A stretch of 11,212 bases of DNA, from assembly GCA_050874385.1 (NCBI GenBank), contig JBNMKO010000103.1, forward strand, positions 1 to 11,212. Reading direction: 5' to 3'. The notes under the pieces were generated by a model. It saw only the letters and a list, made by a program, of their open reading frames with translations. It was not told the origin of the DNA and did no database searches. Position numbers and translations under genes: made by a program. The stretch is from CAG-882 sp050874385. GTDB lineage: Bacteria; Bacillota; Clostridia; Lachnospirales; Lachnospiraceae. Of this stretch, positions 1 to 6,049 are shown piece by piece. The first letter of the stretch is position 1. Every line of letters starts with the position of its first letter.

Positions 1-1
1 C

Positions 2-325
2 TATATCACATACATGGCGGCAGAGGTCGGTTTCCCTGTAGCGTCAAAGACGGGTGTGTATTCAAGCGACTCCACACCGTTTGCGGATAAGAGTGTTCCG
101 GCGGTTTCGTTTGCGCGAATTGCGGGCAATAACGTGGCACCTATACACTGCCGTTACGACCTTATGGATGTTATGTCGATGGAGCAGTTACAGAAGGATA
201 TAGACTTCCTCACACTTTTTACAGAGCGCTTTGCAAATGCTGCTGTATGTCCTGTATCAAGAGAGATACCGGAGGACATCAAGAAACAGCTTGACGAGTA
301 CCTTTTCAGGAAGAGAAAAGAATGA
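2..325 (+). CDS. M28-family metallopeptidase, C-terminal part (5' end outside window)
   Basis: The frame is open from base 2 to the TGA at 323-325, so this is the 3' end of a gene that starts before the window. The readable 107 residues contain SSDSTPFADKSVPAVSFAR, which resembles the conserved S-D-x-x-x-F...G-V-P-A-V stretch near the end of M28 zinc aminopeptidases. It is followed by IHCRYD, at the place where the family usually has a metal-binding His in an H-x-x-x-D context. The tail is a charged helix ending in RKRKE. Members of M28 are co-catalytic zinc exopeptidases that remove N-terminal residues from peptides. Signal peptide, N-terminal metal ligands and substrate type cannot be judged because that part is missing. 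It converges on the antiporter gene across a repeat-rich gap. The family call is fairly safe; the precise activity is not known. Confidence 0.8.
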   Translation, partial: YITYMAAEVGFPVASKTGVYSSDSTPFADKSVPAVSFARIAGNNVAPIHCRYDLMDVMSMEQLQKDIDFLTLFTERFANAAVCPVSREIPEDIKKQLDEYLFRKRKE

Positions 326-355
326 TTATGCCTGTTGGGTAGATAAGATGTTATG

Positions 356-605
356 TCTGCCTGTCTGCCATGTCGATGTGAAACTGGGCATTTAGGCAGA
401 AACATAGAGAGCAGAAAGACGGATTTCTGTCCAATAATTGAAAAATAATGTCTTAGGGCAGAGAAAAAGCACTGAAAATCAGAAGTTGATGAGCTTTTCT
501 CTGCCTTTATATATATGAAAAGCAAGCTGTGGGCAGAGAAATAACAAGTCATTGCCTGAAAAATCTGCCCATAAAGTTGCTGCAGAAGCTCAAGGGCAGA
601 TTTTT
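356..605. repeat. Cluster of GGCAGA/TCTGCC inverted repeats in the convergent intergenic gap
   Basis: This noncoding gap holds eight copies of one hexamer. TCTGCC occurs at 356, 364, 500 and 564, and GGCAGA at 395, 457, 532 and 595. They form at least three hairpins: CAGAAA/TTTCTG (412-417 with 424-429); a long arm AGGGCAGAGAAAAAGC (455-470) with GCTTTTCTCTGCCT (493-506), differing by one extra A and one end base; and the perfect 12-bp pair 559-570/594-605. The GGCAGA copies lie 62, 75 and 63 bases apart. No convincing gene overlaps it. It could be a structured untranslated region, a small RNA or a decayed repeat element; the sequence does not decide between these. Confidence 0.6.
559..605. 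terminator. Bidirectional intrinsic terminator between convergent genes
   Basis: AAAAATCTGCCC at 559-570 is perfectly complementary to GGGCAGATTTTT at 594-605, giving a 12-bp stem with a 23-nt loop. Because of the A/T ends, either strand yields a hairpin that runs into five U residues. It begins 18 bases past the antiporter stop codon on the minus strand and is also downstream of the peptidase gene on the plus strand. It probably ends transcription from both sides. Confidence 0.7.
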
Positions 606-623
606 CAATTTATGGGGTAATTA

Positions 624-2213
624 TTATTTATATGTAACCACCACATCCCCCTCCTCGATGATAGTCTTGCCATCGGGGATAAGGTTCTCGTTTCCTCGTA
701 TTATCATTGCGATAAGCTCATTAGACGGAAGGTTCAGCTCAGCTATGGTCTTTCCGCACCATTCATTTCCCTTGTCGATATGCAGTTCCTCGAGCTTTTC
801 GTTGGCGGTAGGCTCGTAGGACGGAACGCTTAGAATAATATTGTCCCCGGCGCGTATAACCGTGTCACCCCTTGTTACGATGGTTTGTTTTCCACGCTTA
901 ATCATTATGGCAAGTGAACCGGTAGGCATGTTGACCTCGCGCACTTTTTTGTTGACCCAGCTATGTCCTTCGGGTATGAACATTCGCATGAGCGTGATTG
1001 CTGACTCCTCCTGATAGTCGTTGAAGGTCTTGCGGACATCGGCGTTCTCGTCAACCATGTCAAGCTTTTTCGACGCGGCAGGCAGAAGAGTTCCCTGAAT
1101 TGCAACCGAGAAGAGCGATACCATGAACACAATGTGAAACAGGTCGTAGGAGATATTTGCGCCGCTTGATATGACCATAATCGCGAACACGGACGAAGCC
1201 GCACCTCTTAGACCTGCCCACGACACGAGCAGACACTGTTTTACGCTCGATTTAAAAGGCAGCATAATCGCAAACACGGCGATAGGTCTTGCCACAAGTG
1301 TGAGAATTACCACTATCGCGAGTGCAGGAAGGATAATCTGCGGCATTCTGTGAGGGAATGACAAAAGACCTAACAGGAAGAATATAAGTATCTGTGCAAG
1401 GCTTGTCACACCGTCGAAGAATGGGATAAGTATATTTTTGTTCTTGATTTTGCTGTTACCTATTATAATACCCATAAAATATACGCTGAGGTACTGGTTA
1501 CCGCCAACAAGCTCAGATGCGGCGTAGCAGAACAGGACGGCGGCTATCATAAAGATTGTGTCAAGACCGTCCGTGACCACGTTGGTTTTTGTGAGTATCA
1601 GTATTGTGGCTATCGCGAACACAATTCCCACGATAGAGCCGAAAGCAAGCTGTGAGAATATGTTCCACGCTATATTTCCCATCTCACCCGCGCCGACAAG
1701 TCCGATGCCTATCACGGTGAGCATATATGACATAGGGTCGTTACTACCACTTTCCATCTCAAGAAGTGATGCGGTGCCGTCCTTTAAGTTGAGCTTTTTT
1801 TGCCTGAGTATGGAGAACACGCTTGCCGCGTCGGTGGAGGATAAGACCGCACCGATTAAAAAGCTCTCCGCCATCGAAAATCTCAGCACAAGATGGCATA
1901 AAATGGCTGTCACACCAGCTGTGATTGCGACACCGACGGTTGAGAGAAGAACGGCTCTTGCGGCTACAGGGCGCGCAAGCTTCCACTTGGTGTTGAAACC
2001 GCCGTAGAACATGATAAATATGAGCGCTATCGAGCAGACTCGCTCGGCAAGCTCATAATTGTCAAAGGGTATCTTGACAATTCCGTCGCTTCCGAAGAGC
2101 ATACCTATAAACATAAATAATATTAAGGTAGGCATTCTGAATTTGTCTGAAAATTTGTTGGCGAGTATACACAAGAATATGACCGCCGACACAACTAAAA
2201 TTCCGTAAAGCAT
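624..2213 (-). CDS. CPA1-family cation (K+ or Na+)/proton antiporter with two RCK_C domains
   Basis: A 529-residue membrane antiporter of the NhaP2/CvrA type. Residues 1-380 are hydrophobic helices. They include S-S-T-D-A-A (125-130), the ion-site motif E-S-G-S-N-D-P (154-160, with the N-D pair typical of electroneutral CPA1 exchangers) and G-L-R-G (334-337). Two similar cytosolic domains follow at about 405-465 and 475-529. Each has the RCK_C/TrkA_C pattern: an 'MP..S..I..I.RG' or 'LPSNELIAMIIRG' core ending in 'AGD.I' or 'EGDVVV'. Such domains gate K+ exchangers and channels in response to nucleotides or ions, and in several Firmicutes they bind c-di-AMP; that ligand is inferred here. The start is supported by GGAGG (2225-2229) 11 bases upstream. 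The protein probably exports K+ or Na+ in exchange for H+, for pH and osmotic balance. K+ versus Na+ cannot be told from sequence. It is divergent from the feo operon. Confidence 0.9.
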   Translation of the reverse strand: MLYGILVVSAVIFLCILANKFSDKFRMPTLILFMFIGMLFGSDGIVKIPFDNYELAERVCSIALIFIMFYGGFNTKWKLARPVAARAVLLSTVGVAITAGVTAILCHLVLRFSMAESFLIGAVLSSTDAASVFSILRQKKLNLKDGTASLLEMESGSNDPMSYMLTVIGIGLVGAGEMGNIAWNIFSQLAFGSIVGIVFAIATILILTKTNVVTDGLDTIFMIAAVLFCYAASELVGGNQYLSVYFMGIIIGNSKIKNKNILIPFFDGVTSLAQILIFFLLGLLSFPHRMPQIILPALAIVVILTLVARPIAVFAIMLPFKSSVKQCLLVSWAGLRGAASSVFAIMVISSGANISYDLFHIVFMVSLFSVAIQGTLLPAASKKLDMVDENADVRKTFNDYQEESAITLMRMFIPEGHSWVNKKVREVNMPTGSLAIMIKRGKQTIVTRGDTVIRAGDNIILSVPSYEPTANEKLEELHIDKGNEWCGKTIAELNLPSNELIAMIIRGNENLIPDGKTIIEEGDVVVTYK

Positions 2214-2273
2214 TATGTAGTAATCCTCCGTTTCTGTAAGAATGTTTGTGTAACGGATTACACTTATGAAAAA

Positions 2274-2282
2274 AGTATAGCA
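2274..2282 (-). promoter_or_regulatory. Candidate extended -10 promoter of the antiporter gene
   Basis: Read on the minus strand, this is TGCTATACT, an extended -10 element (TGn followed by TATACT), about 60 bases before the antiporter start codon. No good -35 is seen 16-18 bases upstream, which is compatible with an extended -10 promoter. It is weakly supported without a -35. Confidence 0.4.
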
Positions 2283-2395
2283 TCCACCTTGAAAATATTC
2301 CAGTTAAAAAACTGTTAAGAAAACTATTTTATATAATGTCGAATTATGTAAATAAAAAACTGAGTAAAAAAATATAAATATTTCATAAAAAGTTC

Positions 2396-2424
2396 TTGAC
2401 TTCTAATATACGTTAGCATATACT
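2396..2424 (+). promoter_or_regulatory. Feo operon promoter (TTGACT-N17-TATACT)
   Basis: The -35 TTGACT is at 2396-2401 and the -10 TATACT at 2419-2424, with an ideal 17-base spacer. Just upstream, 2350-2394 is almost pure A/T with several A-tracts and resembles an UP element. Transcription would begin near 2431, giving a leader of about 65 nt before the first feoA. A dyad covers the end of the spacer, the -10 and the bases just after it, and a second copy lies just below the start point, so the promoter looks repressible. Confidence 0.8.
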
Positions 2425-2427
2425 AAC
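2412..2427 (+). promoter_or_regulatory. DtxR/IdeR-like operator candidate 1 (gTTAG-N6-CTAAc)
   Basis: GTTAG CATATA CTAAC is a perfect 5-bp-arm dyad lying over the -10 box. A further CTAA at 2403-2406 is spaced six bases before its left arm, so CTAA-N6-TTAG-N6-CTAA alternates over 24 bases. The TTAG...CTAA half-sites resemble known DtxR/IdeR boxes, which are built on TTAGGTTAG and its complement. The binding protein is inferred; it is not encoded in this window. Confidence 0.6.
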
Positions 2428-2438
2428 AAAGGATTTAA

Positions 2439-2454
2439 GTTAGATATTACTAAT
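2439..2454 (+). promoter_or_regulatory. DtxR/IdeR-like operator candidate 2 (gTTAG-N6-CTAAt)
   Basis: GTTAG ATATTA CTAAT repeats the architecture of the upstream dyad exactly 27 bases further on, within the first bases of the predicted transcript. Two identical-format sites around a transcription start are typical of a repressed promoter. No Fur-type GATAATGATAATC box was seen in the region. Confidence 0.55.
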
Positions 2455-2494
2455 CAAGCAAAACACAAAAGTGTGAAGAAGAAGGGATGATATG

Positions 2495-2704
2495 ATGCCA
2501 ATTACGATGATGAAGGACGGAGAGACAGGAGTTATTAAGAAGGTCGGTGGTAAGGAAGAGACCAGAAAGTTCTTGGAAAATCTGGGTTTTGTTGTCGGAG
2601 GTACAGTCACCGTTGTGTCTGACATCGGCGGAAACCTGATTGTTAATGTCAAGGACTCGAGAGTAGCTATAGGTAAGGACATGGCTTGCAAGATTATGAT
2701 TTAA
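2495..2704 (+). CDS. feoA: FeoA-family ferrous iron transport accessory protein (first copy)
   Basis: A 69-residue protein that fits the small SH3-like FeoA fold: an N-terminal 'G..G.I..VGG' strand, a short helix (ETRKFLENLG), then 'V.G..V.VV...GGN.IV.V...R.AIG...A..I'. FeoA is a cytosolic protein thought to modulate FeoB. This copy belongs to the more divergent type: R-K-F-L-E-N-L-G replaces the R-R-x-x-D-M-G of classical FeoA. Two ATGs are adjacent, at 2492 and 2495. AAGGG (2482-2486) lies 5 bases before the first and 8 before the second, so 2495 is preferred, also because related proteins tend to start MPxT. It is the first gene of the feo operon, 82 bases ahead of the second feoA. A small hairpin (ACAC-AAAA-GTGT, 2463-2474) lies in its leader. 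Confidence 0.88.
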   Translation: MPITMMKDGETGVIKKVGGKEETRKFLENLGFVVGGTVTVVSDIGGNLIVNVKDSRVAIGKDMACKIMI

Positions 2705-2786
2705 CAACTCATAAAGCCGGCAGGACAGCTTATCTGTTGTATGCGCAGGACACATTAGCGATATCAATTTATTTAGGAGGATTATT

Positions 2787-3008
2787 ATGAAGACTTTGAG
2801 AGAGGTTGCTGTAGGTCAGACAGTCAAGGTCACGAAGCTTACAGGCGAAGGCCCGGTAAAGAGACGTATCATGGATATGGGAATTACCAAGGGCGTTGAG
2901 ATTTATGTGAGAAAAGTTGCGCCTTTAGGTGACCCGGTTGAGGTGACCGTAAGAGGTTATGAGCTTTCTTTGAGAAAAGAAGATGCACAGATGATAGAGG
3001 TTGAATAA
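2787..3008 (+). CDS. feoA: FeoA-family ferrous iron transport accessory protein (second, classical copy)
   Basis: 73 residues with the standard FeoA signature: T-G-E-G-P-V-K-R-R-I-M-D-M-G-I followed by 'G.E..V.KVAPLGDPVEV.VRGYELSLRKEDA..I.V'. The fold is a small SH3-like beta-barrel. It acts in the cytosol with the FeoB transporter, probably on its G domain or its complex formation. AGGAGG (2775-2780), six bases before the ATG, is an ideal ribosome site. This copy is closer to canonical FeoA than the first, so the pair is probably not a recent duplication but two specialised subfamilies, as is common in Clostridia. It is followed by a 211-base gap with a candidate operator and tandem repeats before feoB. 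Confidence 0.93.
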   Translation: MKTLREVAVGQTVKVTKLTGEGPVKRRIMDMGITKGVEIYVRKVAPLGDPVEVTVRGYELSLRKEDAQMIEVE

Positions 3009-3019
3009 ACCTTTATTTT

Positions 3020-3047
3020 TTGACAATGGGTTAGCGGTGACTAATAA
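3020..3047 (+). promoter_or_regulatory. Candidate internal feoB promoter with third TTAG-N6-CTAA operator
   Basis: TTGACA (3020-3025) is followed after 16 bases by TAATAA (3042-3047), a weak -10. Between and over them lies GTTAG CGGTGA CTAAT (3030-3045), the same dyad format as the two sites at the feoA promoter. A promoter just before feoB, overlapped by the same operator, would let feoB be transcribed separately but under the same metal control. The operator is better supported than the promoter. Confidence 0.5.
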
Positions 3048-3121
3048 AAAGTAGTAATACATAATAAAAAATAGTGCTGCATAATAAAAAGTAGCCCGGC
3101 TTAACCTAAGATGGCAATACA
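3042..3121 (+). repeat. 20-bp tandem repeat (three clear units, one degenerate)
   Basis: Units begin at 3042, 3062 and 3082 and each opens with TAATAAAAA(G/A)TAG, in an exact 20-base period. The last seven bases of each unit vary. A fourth unit at 3102-3121 matches the first at about 13 of 20 positions, including the terminal AATACA. The block is noncoding and lies between the second feoA and feoB; the first unit overlaps the right arm of the third operator. It is not CRISPR-like, since units abut with no spacers. Confidence 0.7.
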
Positions 3122-3219
3122 TAAAAAATAAACTTGTTTGGTTTTAAAAATTAGAAAAAGTATGAAAAGTCAAAGAGCTGTAGAATGGCTCGCCAAAAAA
3201 GTGGAAAGGAAGTTTTAGC

Positions 3220-5703
3220 ATGTCAATTAAAATTGCTTTAGCAGGTAATCCTAACTGCGGTAAAACAACATTGTTCAATGCTCTGACAGGCTCTAACCAG
3301 TTCGTTGGTAACTGGCCGGGCGTTACAGTCGAGAAAAAGGAAGGTAAGTTAAAGGGAGAGAAGGATGTTATAATCACTGACCTTCCGGGTATTTACTCAC
3401 TTTCACCATACACACTTGAGGAGGTAGTTGCAAGAAATTATCTCATCACAGAGAAGCCGGATGCAATCATCAATATCGTTGATGGTACAAATATTGAGAG
3501 AAACCTTTACCTCTCAACACAGCTTTTAGAGCTTGGCATCCCTGTAGTCATGGCAGTAAACATGATAGATGTACTTGAAAAGACAGGAGACAAGGTTCAC
3601 CTTGATAAGCTCTCAAAGAAGCTTGGATGTCCTGTTGTCGCTATATCGGCTCTCAAGGGAACCGGACTTAAAGAGGCAACTGACAAGGCAATCGCCGCTG
3701 CCAACAGCAAGAAGGCGGTTGAGATTGTACATGAGTTTCAGCCAAGCGTTGAGGCAGCAATCTCCGCAGTGGAGGATAAGCTCGGTTCACAGGTAGCAGA
3801 TGAGCAGAAGAGATTTTTTGCAATCAAGCTTCTTGAGAAGGATGACAAGATTGGCGCGAGACTTCAGACTGTGCCTGATGTGTCAGCGGAGGTTAAAGCT
3901 CTTGAGGATGAGCTCGATGATGACACAGAGAGTATTATCACAAATGAGAGATATGTGTACATATCATCAATCATAGGCGAGTGCCTTACAAAAAATAAGA
4001 ACAAAAAGCTCACCACATCTGACAAGATTGATAAGGTTGTAACTAACAGATGGCTTGCGCTTCCTATATTTGCAGTGATTATGTTCATCGTATACTATGT
4101 TTCCGTGACAACAGTCGGAACATGGGCTACAGACTGGGCTAACGACGGTGTGTTCGGCGATGGCTGGCATTTGTTTGCAATCGGTTCTTCCGCATTTGAG
4201 GATGACGATGAGCCTTATGTTGACGCTATGAATGTTGTATCAGGTTACCTTGAGAGTGTCGGCGCAGATGATGTCCTTGATGCTCTTGACAGTGAAGCAG
4301 ATGATTATGACCCGGCAGCAGCTCAGGCGGCAGTCGAGGAGGCCATAGCTTCTATAGATGCTTCATACACATTTACTTACGGTGTTGAAGATGAGGAGAC
4401 ACTCAAAGTTGATGAGTTCGAGGCTACAGGTGCAGATGTCACAGAGGCAGCACAGGTTCTTGCAGATGCCGGATATGAGGAGCCGGACCCAGCAGACTAC
4501 GGTGTATGGGTTCCTGGTATTCCAGCACTTTTGGAGTCAGGACTTGACGCAATCGGCTGTGCAGACTGGTTAAAGGGTCTTATCCTTGACGGTATCGTAG
4601 CCGGTGTCGGTGCGGTACTTGGTTTCGTGCCTCAGATGCTCGTGCTCTTTATATTCCTTGCATTCCTTGAGTCATGTGGATATATGGCGCGTATCGCATT
4701 CATCATGGATAGAATTTTCCGTAAGTTCGGTCTTTCAGGTAAGTCCTTCATTCCTATGCTTATCGGTTCAGGTTGTGGAGTTCCTGGTATCATGGCTTCC
4801 CGTACAATCGAGAACGACAGAGACCGTAAGATGACAATTATGACAACAACATTTATTCCTTGTGGAGCAAAGCTTCCATTCATTGCGATGGTTGCAGGTG
4901 CAATCTTCGGAGGTGCTCCTTGGGTAGCTCCATCAGCTTACTTCCTCGGAATATTTGCTATTATCTGTTCAGGTATCATTTTAAAGAAGACAAAGATTTT
5001 TGAGGGCGACCCGGCTCCTTTCGTTATGGAGCTTCCGGCATACCATATGCCTACAGTAGGAACAGTGCTCAGAAGCATGTGGGAGCGTGGCTGGTCATTT
5101 ATCAAGAAGGCAGGAACAATCATCCTTCTTTCAACAATCATTGTATGGTTCACAACTTACTTCGGATTTACAGAGGACGGTTTCAGAATGTTATCCGAGG
5201 ATGAGATTGATATGAGTATCCTTGGCAAGATTGGTCAGGCAATCGCTTGGATTTTCGTGCCACAGGGCTTTGGCAACTGGCAGGCGACAGTCGCTTCCAT
5301 CACAGGACTTGTCGCAAAGGAGAACATCGTTGGTACAATGGGTATTCTCTACAGCGTCGGCGAGGGTTCAGTATATGCTAACATGGCAGCTACATTTACA
5401 CTTGCAAGCGGTTACGCATTCCTTGCATTCAACCTTCTCTGTGCTCCTTGCTTCGCAGCTATGGGTGCAATCAAGAGAGAGATGAACTCCGCAAAGTGGT
5501 TCTGGATTGCAGTTGGCTATCAGTGTGGTCTTGCATACCTTGTATCACTTGTAATCAACAATGTGGTAGGTCTGTTCACAGGTGAGACACCATTCTCATT
5601 CTGGACAGTAGTTGCATTCCTTGTAATCGCAGGCTTCATCTATCTCCTTGTAAGACCTTACAAGAAGAGCATGACCTTAAAGGTTGACAAGAAGCTCGCA
5701 TAA
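3220..5703 (+). CDS. feoB: Ferrous iron transporter FeoB with an acidic loop insertion
   Basis: An 827-residue GTP-dependent Fe2+ importer of the cytoplasmic membrane. The G domain is complete: G1 GNPNCGKT (9-16), G2 around GNWPGVTVE (30-38), G3 DLPG (54-57), G4 NMID (114-117) and G5 SALKG (143-147). A GDI-like linker follows, then TM1 from about 278. The membrane part has the two Gate regions with conserved cysteines: G-S-G-C-G-V-P-G (516-523) and C-A-P-C-F (741-745). Unusual is an insertion at about 323-427 between TM1 and TM2: 32 of 105 residues are Asp or Glu and one is basic, on what should be the extracellular side. This explains why the protein is longer than most clostridial FeoBs. 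AAGGA (3206-3210) supports the start. It is the last gene of the feo cluster, and a strong terminator follows. The role is certain; the role of the insert is not. Confidence 0.97.
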   Translation: MSIKIALAGNPNCGKTTLFNALTGSNQFVGNWPGVTVEKKEGKLKGEKDVIITDLPGIYSLSPYTLEEVVARNYLITEKPDAIINIVDGTNIERNLYLSTQLLELGIPVVMAVNMIDVLEKTGDKVHLDKLSKKLGCPVVAISALKGTGLKEATDKAIAAANSKKAVEIVHEFQPSVEAAISAVEDKLGSQVADEQKRFFAIKLLEKDDKIGARLQTVPDVSAEVKALEDELDDDTESIITNERYVYISSIIGECLTKNKNKKLTTSDKIDKVVTNRWLALPIFAVIMFIVYYVSVTTVGTWATDWANDGVFGDGWHLFAIGSSAFEDDDEPYVDAMNVVSGYLESVGADDVLDALDSEADDYDPAAAQAAVEEAIASIDASYTFTYGVEDEETLKVDEFEATGADVTEAAQVLADAGYEEPDPADYGVWVPGIPALLESGLDAIGCADWLKGLILDGIVAGVGAVLGFVPQMLVLFIFLAFLESCGYMARIAFIMDRIFRKFGLSGKSFIPMLIGSGCGVPGIMASRTIENDRDRKMTIMTTTFIPCGAKLPFIAMVAGAIFGGAPWVAPSAYFLGIFAIICSGIILKKTKIFEGDPAPFVMELPAYHMPTVGTVLRSMWERGWSFIKKAGTIILLSTIIVWFTTYFGFTEDGFRMLSEDEIDMSILGKIGQAIAWIFVPQGFGNWQATVASITGLVAKENIVGTMGILYSVGEGSVYANMAATFTLASGYAFLAFNLLCAPCFAAMGAIKREMNSAKWFWIAVGYQCGLAYLVSLVINNVVGLFTGETPFSFWTVVAFLVIAGFIYLLVRPYKKSMTLKVDKKLA

Positions 5704-5742
5704 ATTAAGCTTTCTCTCAATTTCCATAATGTGTTTTGTCTG

Positions 5743-5775
5743 AACCCCGCCGCATTTTGCGGCGGGGTTTTGTTT
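5743..5775 (+). terminator. Strong intrinsic terminator after feoB
   Basis: AACCCCGCCGC (5743-5753) pairs perfectly with GCGGCGGGGTT (5759-5769) around a five-base loop ATTTT, followed by TTGTTTTT. The 11-bp GC-rich stem with a U-rich tail, 40 bases after the feoB stop, closes the iron-uptake operon. Confidence 0.95.
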
Positions 5776-5822
5776 TTCGGGAGAATAGATAGCAATGGTG
5801 CGAAAAAAATGTATAGGAAATG

Positions 5823-5851
5823 TTGACAAATTTAGAGAAATGGGATAAAAT
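5823..5851 (+). promoter_or_regulatory. Promoter TTGACA-N17-TAAAAT
   Basis: A consensus -35 TTGACA (5823-5828) and TAAAAT (5846-5851) are separated by 17 bases. Transcription should start near 5858, about 190 bases before the next large gene. Two ATTAAT palindromes at 5863-5868 and 5878-5883, just past the start point, could be an operator. The promoter opens a transcription unit independent of feo. Confidence 0.75.
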
Positions 5852-5874
5852 AGACGCATATAATTAATGTATTC

Positions 5875-6009
5875 TTGATTAATATTGCGGATGACGATAC
5901 AGGGAATGATAATAAGGAAGAAGAGAAAACACAGATAGCATTGTCGGCTTGCACAGTGGCTCTTTCACAGTACAGATATGAATGGACGGTACAGAAAGAA
6001 GACTTATAG
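5875..6009 (+). CDS. Possible 44-codon ORF or gene remnant ahead of the coiled-coil gene
   Basis: The frame ending at TAG 6007-6009 is open back beyond 5875 and reads like protein: an acidic start (ADDDTGNDNKEEEK), then IALSACTVALSQYRYEW and a charged end. There is no ATG. TTG at 5875 is the first usable start codon after the predicted transcription start, but no Shine-Dalgarno precedes it. It may be a small leader gene in the same unit as the 270-residue protein 41 bases downstream, the 3' remnant of a lost gene, or chance. I do not recognise it. Confidence 0.22.
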   Translation: MINIADDDTGNDNKEEEKTQIALSACTVALSQYRYEWTVQKEDL

Positions 6010-6049
6010 GTTTTTATATAATAATGAATTGAAGGGTGGGATATAATAT

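Noticed and set aside
455..506. Second intrinsic terminator for the M28 gene
   Set aside because: The hairpin is strong, but it is followed by CTTTATATATA rather than a U run, so it was kept only as part of the repeat cluster.
154..552. 132-codon minus-strand frame over the peptidase end and the repeat gap
   Set aside because: It overlaps the conserved M28 coding sequence, runs through the hairpin cluster, and is rich in S/F/C/H as expected for noncoding complement.
529..819. 96-codon plus-strand frame over the antiporter 3' end
   Set aside because: It covers the bidirectional terminator and the complement of the conserved RCK_C coding region.
2396..2460. Fur box at the feo promoter
   Set aside because: There is no GATAATGATAATCATTATC-like hexamer array; the dyads present are TTAG...CTAA, which fits DtxR-type sites better.
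3042..3121. CRISPR-like repeats before feoB
   Set aside because: The units are 20 bases, abut directly with no unique spacers of constant length, and there are no cas genes; it is a simple tandem repeat.
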